From positions 1-18,565 of the forward strand of contig CALJIG010000076.1 in the NCBI GenBank assembly GCA_937974175.1: a stretch of DNA of 18,565 nucleotides, given 5' to 3'. The DNA comes from an uncultured Ignavibacteria bacterium. Lineage in GTDB: Bacteria; Bacteroidota; Ignavibacteria; Tepidaquicellales; Tepidaquicellaceae. A model generated the notes under the pieces. The model was given only the letters and a program-made list of their open reading frames with translations, was not told the DNA's origin and did not search any database. This document shows positions 1 through 9,000 of the stretch, piece by piece. The translations under genes and the position numbers were made by a program. Each line of letters opens with the position of its first letter. Position 1 is the stretch's first letter.

Positions 1-58
1 CTTTATTTATATAATATTCTCATAATCTTTTTTATTTATTAATTTAACCAAACTTCTA

Positions 59-3000
59 ATGAGGAAACCTCTAGTATCTCTCTTCGCATGTATTGCATTG
101 CTATTTATAGCAGTTACTGCGAATGCTCAAATTGATGTCAGTGGCGGATCGGGCTTAGCCCCTTCTTACACAACTTTTTCAGGCACTACAGGATTGTTTG
201 CTGCATTAAATGCAAACGACCAGACTGGAAATACAATCACAGTTTCAATATCTGCTGATGTTACAGAAACAGTTACAGCAGCTGACTCCATTGGTTTAAA
301 CGCCGGTAACTGGACATCTATTACAATAACTCCAAGCGGTATAAGAACTGTCACCGGCGCGCCTGTAGGCGGAACACCGATGATTAAATTCAACGGCGCA
401 GATAATGTCATTATCAATGGTTTAAATACCGGCGGTAACAGTTTAACAATTGCTAATACAACAGTTTCAGCAGTAACAGGAACAGCAACAATCAGATTTA
501 TCCATGGAGCATCGAACAATACAATTACAAATTGTAACTTACAAGGTTCGGTTACTTCATCAGTAGCAACTAACGGTGCTATTGTTTTTATTTCAACGGA
601 TGCAATAACGGCAAACGGAAACGACAACATCACAATTTCAAATTGCGATATCGGACCGGCAGGTGTGAATCTTCCATCTAAAGGAATATTAGGTAATGGT
701 TCAACTTCTACCACTGCAATTGGTAATAGTGGAATTGTTATCAGAAACAATAATATTCATGATTACTTTGCCGCTGCAGTTACCAGCGCAGGTGTTGCAA
801 CAAACGCAGGCTGTAATAACTGGACAGTTGATAGCAACAGATTTTATCAAACAGGAACAAGAACCTGGACAACAGGCGCAATTCATAATGCTATTGCTTT
901 AATTAATGCTACAGCAACATCAGGTATGCAGGGAGCAATTGTTACCAATAATATAGTCGGCTACGCAACAAGTACTCAGACAGGAACATATACCTTAACC
1001 GGTTCAACAGGTAAATTCATCGGTATTAATGTTAACGCAATTACTTTAGGAGCGACAAATAGAATTTCAAAAAACACTGTAGCATCTGTTAGTTTATCGG
1101 GTGTAACAACCAGTGGAACAAGCACCACTGCAGCTTTTATTGGTATTATAGCTACCAATGGTGTTTGTAATACAGATAGTAATACTATCGGAAGCCAAAA
1201 CGCAACCGGCTCATTGGTGTTCTCAACAACTACTACCACTTCAACAGATGTTATTGGTATTTATAATTTTTCTACTGATATTTGGAATGCAAGGGGCAAC
1301 AATATTGGCGGTATTTCTGTAACTAATGCTGCAGCTTCAGGTACTTTTGTTGTATATGGTCTCAGAGCAAATACTGCTACTTCTGTTAGATTCAATGCCT
1401 CAGGAAATAATGTCGGAGGTACTATAGCAAATTCAATCTCTCTTGTATCTACAGGCGCGGCTTCGTGGGTAGTAGGAATGCATTCTCCTAATGCGGGCGC
1501 TACGTGGATTTCTAATACAGTCAGAAATCTAACAAACAATAACGGTACAGGAACTACAACGTTAGCTTCAGTTATCGGTATGAATATGACATCTACAACA
1601 CCAACTGATACTGTTTCTCAAAATACAATTCATTCTCTTTCAAATACGCACGTATCTCTTGCCACTACTGTCTGCGGAATTCAGTTTACAGGTTCAGCTA
1701 TAGGTAACTTAATCGAAAGAAACTTCATTCATAGTTTTAATAATGCAAGCACAGCTGGTATTATAAATGGTATCAATGTTAGTGGTGGAACATCTACTTT
1801 CAGAAATAATATGATTCGACTTGGTATAGACGCTGCAGGCGCATCAATTACAAACTCTGTTGCAATCAACGGAATTAATGCGCTGCTTGGAACAGATAAT
1901 TTTTATAACAATAGTGTGTATGTTGGCGGTACAGGAGTAGTAAGCGGAGCAGTAAACTCATATGCTTTCAATCACCAACAAACAGTTAATACAAGAAACT
2001 TCAGAAATAATATTTTCTGGAATGCAAGAAGTAATGCTTCCGGTACAGGAAAAAATTACGCAGTAAGAGTCGGTGGTACAACAGTTAATCCGACAGGTCT
2101 TACATCTGATTACAACTTATTTTATGCAAGCGGTACAGGTGCAGTATTCGGTTTTTACAATTCATTAGATGTTGCAGATATATCTGCATGGAGAACTGCA
2201 ACAGGACAAGATAATAACTCACTATCGAATTATGATCCGCAATTTATTGCTCCTAATGGTGATGTATCCACAGTAAATTTACATATATCCCCAACCAACC
2301 CAACAGTTATTGAGGGTTCAGGTATTGCAATCGCTAACGTTGTAGATGATTTTGACGGACAGACAAGAAGCGGATTAACACCAACAGACAGAGGTGCAGA
2401 TGCAGGAAACTTTGTTGCTCAAGACGTTTCCGCTCCGGGAATAAGTTATTCTGTACTCGGAGGTACAAGCAGCCTTGTAAACAGAGTACTTTCAGCTACA
2501 ATCACAGATAATTCAGGAGTTCCAACAGCAGGAGCTTTACAGCCAAGAATTTACTACAGAAAAAATGCCGGTTCATATTTCTCTTCACAAGGTTCATTGC
2601 AATCAGGCAGTGCAACCAATGGTGTTTGGGATCTCACCATTGTTGCAGCAGATTTAGGCGGTGTAGCACCTGGTGATGTTATCGGTTACTTTGTAATAGC
2701 CCAGGATATTAACGGATTTATTGGTTCAAACCCTGCTGCAGGATTAGTTGCAACAGATGTAAATACTGTTACAACTCCGCCTACTACACCAAATACCTAT
2801 ACAATCAATCAACCACCGTTATCGGGTACATATACAATTGGTACTACTTTATTCAGACCGGTTGGCGGCGGAAAATTAGTATTTGAAACAAGAACAAGAC
2901 AAGTGCAAAGAAAAGTTTTAGCAAGTACAGATGCAGCAAATGTAAATACTAAAACCGAACCAAACTCTGAGAAGTTAAACAGATTACCGGAATATAAAGA

Positions 3001-5638
3001 AAGTGATTATGTTTACACAACCATTGAAGAAACCTATCAGGTGCCGATGGTGAACGGAGTAGAATACACAGGTAGTTTATATCATGAATTTTCACAAGCT
3101 GAAAAAATGGAATTAGGATTACCTGATGCGATGATGGGTGATTATGCTACAATAGCTGCAGCTATCGCTGACTTTAATATCAGAGGTGTTAACGGACCTC
3201 TAACATTTTCATTAACTGATGCTTTATATAGTGAAGGTAATTTAATCATCAATAATACCAGTGACGCTCCTACAACGGCAACCAATAAGCTTTTAATAAG
3301 ACCTGCTGCCGGCGTAAACGTTGCAATCACTTCAACTCAGGCATCGCTTCCGATATTGAAATCCATCGGTCTCAGTTATTTCACAATTGACGGAAATCCT
3401 TTTGGTGCAGAATCTTTAACTATTACCAATAACAGTGCAACAGCGCCTCTCGGAATTCATATTTCGTCTTCAGGTACAACTACGATTACTCAGGATACAG
3501 TTAAAAATCTTACAACTGTATGCGGTTTAAATTCGGGTACAACTACCAGCGCAGTAGGTATTGCAATATCTGATCAGGCAGCGGGCGGTTTTGGAAACGG
3601 TTACGGTAACGGAATCGTTGTAAATAATTGTACATTCCAAAAAACAATGTTTGGTGTAACATCTATCGGTGGAAACGTTGTCGGAACTTCTAATATGACA
3701 AACATTTCATTTACTGGAAATAACCTGGCAACATCAGGAGCTAATTGTATTGGTTTTTGCGGAATAGCAATGCAGGGAACAAATGGTGGATTGATTTCAC
3801 AAAACACTATTGCAAACTTTGAAACTGTATCTTCCGTTGATCACAGAGGAATCTGGCTACCAACAGCAGCTAAAAATATAGTTGTAGAAAGAAATAATAT
3901 TAACACCTTAGCATATACAGGTACAGGCGGATATGGTAACTATGGAGTTCTACTTTCTACAGGTGAAACTGCAAATAATAACATTATCAGAAATAATGTT
4001 ATCGCTGATTTATATGGCGACGGATGGACGCATTTAACAGTGCTTGGTGATAATACTCACGGTATTTATGCAACGGGTAACCAAACAGGAATAAAGATTT
4101 ATAATAATTCAATCAGCCTTGGCAGAAATACTCTTAATCAGACAGATGCTCTTACTACAGGAATCTGCCTTGGAACAGGTTCTACAGCTGATATAAGAAA
4201 TAACTCTATTGTAAACAACGCAGGTTTATTAGCAGCAACAGGTTACGGCTCTACTTGTATTTTTTTACAAACAAGCGCTTCACAGTTAGAGAATTCTAAT
4301 TATAATAATTTGTATAATAATGCTACCGGTTCAGGGTTAAAATTGACCGGACAAATTGCTACAACAAGTTATGCAACATTAGCTCTTTATAAAGCAGCTA
4401 CATCACTTGATGCAAGTTCTGTTTCAGGTGACCCTGCTTATACTTCAGCAACAAATTTAATGCCGGATGTTAACAATGCTAACAGCTGGACTTTAAGCGG
4501 TAATGGTCTTCCGGGATTAGTTACAAACGATTATAATGGAACTGCAAGAAGCACAACTGTTGCTACAGGTTCAGTATCTATTGGCGCTTATGAGTACGAT
4601 CCGATTGCAATTCCTCCAACATCTACAGAAAGTGCAGCTCCGGCTCCAAGTACAACAACAACATATACATTTGCAGGAAGAACATTAGCTACCCTTACAT
4701 GGGGCGCAGGCGGAACACCTCCTACCTCTATGGCATTGGATTATTTCCCGGGAGTAAATCCTCCTGGTTCAACCGGATTTAATGTTGGTAACGGATACTG
4801 GGTATTTACACCTACAGGCGGTTCAGGTTATTCTTACGATGTATTGTTTAATTATAACGAAGCACAGTTAGGAACTATCCCGACTGAAAACGATATAAGA
4901 TTAGCAAAATCTGATAACGGCGGCGCGCTTTATACTCCATACTTAGTTGCCGGAACAGGGGCAGGTGAGTATACACTTAATACAACTGCAAATACAATTC
5001 AGGTTAACGGATTGACATCATTCTCTATGTTCGGTCTTGCTGACGGTAATGCACCGTTACCTGTTGAGCTATCTTCTTTCTCAGCAAGTATCAACAAGAA
5101 CAATGTTGATTTAAACTGGTCAACCATATCAGAAGTAAACAATACCGGTTTTGAAGTTGAAAGAAAATTAGTTTCAACAACAACATGGAGTAAAGTTGGA
5201 TTCGTAGCAGGAGCAGGTAACTCTACAACTGTAAAGAACTACACTTTCTCAGATAAAAACTTAGCAACAGCTAAATATAACTACAGATTGAAACAAATTG
5301 ATAATAACGGAAACATAAATTATCATAACCTTTCAGGCGAAGTTATAGTAGGTGTACCGACTAAATTTGACATAAGCCAGAACTATCCAAATCCGTTTAA
5401 TCCTACAACAAAGATTAATTACGATTTACCGTTTGATAGTAAAGTCTCAATCAGATTGTTCGATATGACCGGAAAAGAAGTAGCTCAGATAGTTAATGCA
5501 ACACAAACTGCAGGATACTATACAGCACAATTCAACGGTTCAAATTTAGCCAGCGGTGTTTACTTCTACAATATTATTGCAGAAGGCGGCAATGCAGCTA
5601 AATTCGTAACAACAAAGAAAATGGTACTTGTAAAATAG
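59..5638 (+). CDS. Giant T9SS-exported parallel beta-helix surface protein (1859 aa)
   Basis: The protein is probably an exported adhesin-like or glycan-binding surface protein; its exact ligand is unknown. Residues 1-23 form a signal peptide with cleavage after 'TANA'. Residues about 50-785 are Asn-, Thr- and Gly-rich with repeated 'NN.I..N.I' rungs, typical of a right-handed parallel beta-helix, and close with a 'DFDGQTR...RGADAGN' cap. About 790-915 is an Ig-like domain ('RIYYRKN', 'VIGYFVIAQD'). Residues 929-1025 are an unusually charged stretch, followed by a second beta-helix (about 1026-1515). About 1520-1666 is a beta-sandwich ('FPGVNPPGSTGF', 'DIRLAKSDNGG'), 1667-1768 an FN3-like module starting 'LPVELSSF', and 1769-1859 the T9SS type A sorting domain. 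The start has no Shine-Dalgarno and sits in TAATGAG; an in-frame stop lies at 23-25. The next gene is a paralogue. Family and export route are firm; function is inferred. Confidence 0.93.
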   Translation: MRKPLVSLFACIALLFIAVTANAQIDVSGGSGLAPSYTTFSGTTGLFAALNANDQTGNTITVSISADVTETVTAADSIGLNAGNWTSITITPSGIRTVTGAPVGGTPMIKFNGADNVIINGLNTGGNSLTIANTTVSAVTGTATIRFIHGASNNTITNCNLQGSVTSSVATNGAIVFISTDAITANGNDNITISNCDIGPAGVNLPSKGILGNGSTSTTAIGNSGIVIRNNNIHDYFAAAVTSAGVATNAGCNNWTVDSNRFYQTGTRTWTTGAIHNAIALINATATSGMQGAIVTNNIVGYATSTQTGTYTLTGSTGKFIGINVNAITLGATNRISKNTVASVSLSGVTTSGTSTTAAFIGIIATNGVCNTDSNTIGSQNATGSLVFSTTTTTSTDVIGIYNFSTDIWNARGNNIGGISVTNAAASGTFVVYGLRANTATSVRFNASGNNVGGTIANSISLVSTGAASWVVGMHSPNAGATWISNTVRNLTNNNGTGTTTLASVIGMNMTSTTPTDTVSQNTIHSLSNTHVSLATTVCGIQFTGSAIGNLIERNFIHSFNNASTAGIINGINVSGGTSTFRNNMIRLGIDAAGASITNSVAINGINALLGTDNFYNNSVYVGGTGVVSGAVNSYAFNHQQTVNTRNFRNNIFWNARSNASGTGKNYAVRVGGTTVNPTGLTSDYNLFYASGTGAVFGFYNSLDVADISAWRTATGQDNNSLSNYDPQFIAPNGDVSTVNLHISPTNPTVIEGSGIAIANVVDDFDGQTRSGLTPTDRGADAGNFVAQDVSAPGISYSVLGGTSSLVNRVLSATITDNSGVPTAGALQPRIYYRKNAGSYFSSQGSLQSGSATNGVWDLTIVAADLGGVAPGDVIGYFVIAQDINGFIGSNPAAGLVATDVNTVTTPPTTPNTYTINQPPLSGTYTIGTTLFRPVGGGKLVFETRTRQVQRKVLASTDAANVNTKTEPNSEKLNRLPEYKESDYVYTTIEETYQVPMVNGVEYTGSLYHEFSQAEKMELGLPDAMMGDYATIAAAIADFNIRGVNGPLTFSLTDALYSEGNLIINNTSDAPTTATNKLLIRPAAGVNVAITSTQASLPILKSIGLSYFTIDGNPFGAESLTITNNSATAPLGIHISSSGTTTITQDTVKNLTTVCGLNSGTTTSAVGIAISDQAAGGFGNGYGNGIVVNNCTFQKTMFGVTSIGGNVVGTSNMTNISFTGNNLATSGANCIGFCGIAMQGTNGGLISQNTIANFETVSSVDHRGIWLPTAAKNIVVERNNINTLAYTGTGGYGNYGVLLSTGETANNNIIRNNVIADLYGDGWTHLTVLGDNTHGIYATGNQTGIKIYNNSISLGRNTLNQTDALTTGICLGTGSTADIRNNSIVNNAGLLAATGYGSTCIFLQTSASQLENSNYNNLYNNATGSGLKLTGQIATTSYATLALYKAATSLDASSVSGDPAYTSATNLMPDVNNANSWTLSGNGLPGLVTNDYNGTARSTTVATGSVSIGAYEYDPIAIPPTSTESAAPAPSTTTTYTFAGRTLATLTWGAGGTPPTSMALDYFPGVNPPGSTGFNVGNGYWVFTPTGGSGYSYDVLFNYNEAQLGTIPTENDIRLAKSDNGGALYTPYLVAGTGAGEYTLNTTANTIQVNGLTSFSMFGLADGNAPLPVELSSFSASINKNNVDLNWSTISEVNNTGFEVERKLVSTTTWSKVGFVAGAGNSTTVKNYTFSDKNLATAKYNYRLKQIDNNGNINYHNLSGEVIVGVPTKFDISQNYPNPFNPTTKINYDLPFDSKVSIRLFDMTGKEVAQIVNATQTAGYYTAQFNGSNLASGVYFYNIIAEGGNAAKFVTTKKMVLVK

Positions 5639-5670
5639 TTCTTAGTTATTAGTCGACAGTTGTCAGCTAA
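5636..5670 (+). repeat. Degenerate heptad repeat starting at the stop codon of gene 1
   Basis: Five consecutive 7-base units read TAGTTCT, TAGTTAT, TAGTCGA, CAGTTGT and CAGCTAA. The first unit uses the stop codon TAG itself. The units share the form [T/C]AGTTNN with some drift. A related period-7 array follows gene 4. The period is visible directly; any function is unknown. Confidence 0.55.
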
Positions 5671-5684
5671 TACTTTATAATTTC

Positions 5685-5717
5685 AAACCCGTCCCGATTA
5701 TGTCGGGACGGGTTTTT
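5685..5717 (+). terminator. Intrinsic terminator of gene 1
   Basis: A perfect 13-bp stem (5685-5697 pairing with 5703-5715, core CCCGTCCCGA) closes a 5-base loop. The stem runs into a run of T at 5713-5717. It lies 46 bases past the stop codon and should end the transcript before gene 2. Confidence 0.9.
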
Positions 5718-5801
5718 ATTTTCAACAAATTTCATCCAGATTTTGTTATTTTTTTGAATAATTTGATAATCTTACCCTTATAATTTCATAAAAAACCACC
5801 T

Positions 5802-5829
5802 CACAATTGATAAAAAATTTTGAATTGTG
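5802..5829. promoter_or_regulatory. Dyad CACAATT-N14-AATTGTG, possible operator
   Basis: Two perfect inverted 7-base half-sites, 5802-5808 and 5823-5829, have centres 21 bases apart, about two turns of the helix. That is the geometry of a dimeric regulator site upstream of gene 2. The sequence is AT-rich, so chance is a real possibility. No promoter elements could be placed with confidence nearby. Confidence 0.25.
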
Positions 5830-5907
5830 TTTGCATTATATTATTGATTTGACGTGCTAAATCACATATTTTACTCAGTTATTCTGTATTATATTGGCGT
5901 AATGCTG

Positions 5908-5933
5908 CAAAAATCGCACCAGGGGGATTTTTG
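5908..5933 (+). promoter_or_regulatory. Hairpin in the gene 2 leader enclosing an AGGGGG motif
   Basis: CAAAAATC at 5908-5915 and GATTTTTG at 5926-5933 form a perfect 8-bp inverted repeat with a 10-base loop. The loop and stem edge hold AGGGGG (5921-5926), the only strong Shine-Dalgarno-like sequence ahead of any start in this window. It precedes a short ORF starting at 5939, so the hairpin could hide that site. This is inference from sequence only. Confidence 0.35.
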
Positions 5934-5938
5934 TTTCA

Positions 5939-6013
5939 ATGTTCATAATACAATTCAATAAACTAAATTTATATCATACAATTTTTTTTACTAATTTAAC
6001 CCTATTACTCTAA
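5939..6013 (+). CDS. Possible 24-residue leader peptide overlapping the gene 2 start
   Basis: An ATG 12 bases after the AGGGGG motif opens a 24-codon frame that ends with TAA at 6011-6013. Its last base is the first base of the gene 2 ATG (TAATG), the classic arrangement for translational coupling. The peptide is hydrophobic, with many Leu, Ile and Phe residues, and ends TLLL. The equivalent frame is not open upstream of gene 1, although the two leaders are otherwise alike. It is not recognised as any known leader peptide. It may be a chance ORF, since this lineage usually does not use Shine-Dalgarno sites. Confidence 0.22.
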   Translation: MFIIQFNKLNLYHTIFFTNLTLLL

Positions 6014-9000
6014 TGATGAGGAAATCTTTATTATCTCTCTTAGCAAGCATTGCTGTTTTATTGTGTTTCACACTCACGGCAAATGCTCAAGTAGATGTAA
6101 CGCCAAGCGCGGCAAGTTACACAACATTAAAAGCAGCTTTCACTGCTATCAATGCCGGTACACATACCGGTGCAGTTGTTATCTCTATTTCAGGCAGCAC
6201 GACTGAAACCGATTCTTGCGTTATTAATGCAAGCGGTGTTGGCGGCGCAAGTTATAGCAGCATTACAATGTCTCCAACCGGAGGCGCAGCCAGAACAATT
6301 CAAGGCAACATCAATGGTAACTTTATCGTGTTTAACGGCGCAGATAATTTTACAATAAACGGATTGAACTCAGGCGGAAACAGCTTAACTATTTCAAACT
6401 CCAATGCAGGTTTATTAGCAACAACATTAAGATTTTTTGATGATGCTTCAAGTAACACAGTTACTAACTGCGCAATTAAAGGTTCTTCAATTTCAAACTT
6501 ATTAGGAACAATTCAGTTCCAGCGTGGTACAACAACAGGTAATGATAACAATACAATCAGTACATGTGATATCGGACCTGAAGGCGCAGCTTTACCTTTC
6601 TGCGCAATTTATTCAGCAGGCGCAAGCTCTACTGTAGTTAACAATGATAATGCAATCACAGGTTGTAATATTTTTGATTACTTCGCAGCAGGTTCTATTT
6701 CGTATGGTATTCAGTTGACAGGTACAGGAAACGCTGCATGGTCAATGACAAACAATAAATTTTATCAGACCGGTTCAAGAACTTTTACATCCGGGAACAT
6801 TCATCCTACAATTTCTATTGGTACAGGAACAGGATATGTTATTACCGGAAATACTTTCGGATATGCTTCAAATTCAGCATCGGGCGTTTATACTATGCTC
6901 GGAGCAGTTGCTAGCAGATATACCGGTATTAACGGTACGTTCTCAACAGGCGGCACAAACAGAATAAGCAACAACACATTCAGAAATTTCAACTTATCAA
7001 CAACAAGCGGTGCATCTACCACAACAGGTATTTGGTGCGCTATTAACGTTACAGCCGGAGTTGCCTCAATTGATTCTAACAATATTGGCGATGACGTTTC
7101 AAATAATTCTATAGTAACTACTTCAACAACTACTTCGGGTATTACTGTGGGTATTTGCTCACAAACTACAGGTGGTAATGTTTCTATTCAGAACAATAAA
7201 ATAGGTTCTATAACTACCAGAGGAACTACTGCCTCAGTCGGTTCAGGTCTTACCGGAATTAATATTACAACAGGAGGCACAGGATTTAACTTAACTTTAG
7301 TAAACAATTTAATTGGCTCGCTTACACAAGCAAACAGTATTAATTGCACTGATACTCTTGCAACAGCAACCGGTTCAAGAATTTTAATCGGAATGACTGT
7401 TGCTGCAGGTTGGACAGGCAATGTAAGAATTGCAAACAACACTGTTAGAAACTTAACTGTCGGAAATTCTGCAGTTAGGCATACAGGCACGACATCTACT
7501 TTTACGGGTATTTCATGCGCATCAATTGGCGGCGCAACAGGAGCTGTAACAATTGACTCAAATACAGTTAGAGACATTAATAACTATCAATCTTTAACAA
7601 CAACTTCTGTTTCTACTACTACCGGTATTCTAAGTTCCGGCGCAGTTGCTTCTTTACCATTAAACGTAAGAAGAAACGTAGTCAGAGATATTACGACGGC
7701 AAGTGCTTCAGTATCTACTTCCACATCGGCTCTATTCGGTATTTCTATAACAGGAGCTGCAGTTGCGTATAACTGTTCCGATAATACTGTTTTTAACTTA
7801 AACTGCGCACACTCGACGGCAGCAAATATTATTACTTGCATATATACATCAGCTACAGGAGCAGGTAATAGTGTAATTACAAGAAATTTGATGTATAATA
7901 CCACAATTGCTTCATCCAGCATTACTGCGCAGCATACAGGAATATTTATATTCAATGCCAGCACATTAGGATACACAATTTCGAATAATATGATTTCACT
8001 TGGTTCAGCTGTAACCGCTAACCAGATTATCTATGGTATTGATGAAGAATCAGTTGCTGGAGCAGTTTATAATATCTGGTTCAATAGTATTTATATCGGC
8101 GGCGCAGCAGCTTCAAATACTGCAAGAAGCTCATGCTTAATAAGAGAAACGTCAACTGCCTCATGGAGTATTGAAAGCAATATTTTCCAAAATTCAAGAA
8201 CATTTACTGGCGCAGGAAACCTTGGTTATGGAATGATATTTAACGCCAATACATCTTTAGCTCCTAACTATAATAATATATATACACCGGGAGCAAACGG
8301 ATGCACTGCAAGAAATACAGGTTTAACAGCTGACTATTCCACACTCACAGCATGGAGAACTGCAAACCCAACTTTTGATGCAGTTTCATTTTCAGCAGAC
8401 CCATTATATGTAAGTCCTTCAACAGCAACACCTGACTTACACTTACAAGACCCGAACCCGCAATCAAGAGCAGGGGGTACAAATGCTTCAGTATTAGTTG
8501 ACTTCGATGGCAATACAAGACCTGCAACTGCAGGTCAAAGACCTGATATGGGAGCTGATGAAAGTAATTTCACAACTACACCACCGGCAATGGATTACCA
8601 GGCACCGTCTATTACATTTAATGCAGGCTTGCCTTTATCAAATGTTCTAGCTTCAGGTTCAAGAACACTTGGCGGATTTGCAAAAATAATTGATAACGCT
8701 ACATTAGGTTCAGGTTCAAATGCTCCAAAAATTTATTATAGAAGAGTAGGTATAGACCCTGATGACTTTACAGCTTGCTTCAGCGGCGGAAATAACTCAG
8801 GCGGCGCAGCCGGCTGGAGATATACTTCTGCAACAGGAAGCACCGGCGATGATTATGATTTCAACGTTGACTTTACTTTATTAAATGGCGGCTCAGTAAC
8901 ATCAGGAAATCAAATCGGATGGTTTATTGCAGCGCAGGATTTATCCACGGTAACAGCAGTTGAAAATTTATCTACAAATCAGGCAGGTGGTATTGCTACC

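Noticed and set aside
10..15. TATAAT, a possible -10 box for gene 1
   Set aside because: The matching -35 region would lie outside the window, and AT-rich leaders yield this hexamer by chance.
166..1539. Minus-strand open frames of 60-194 codons opposite gene 1 (for example 166-750, 976-1239, 1261-1539)
   Set aside because: They lie wholly inside a clear 1859-residue gene. They have hydrophobic, Val/Pro-rich translations typical of the antisense of Thr/Asn-rich repeats, with no recognisable domains.
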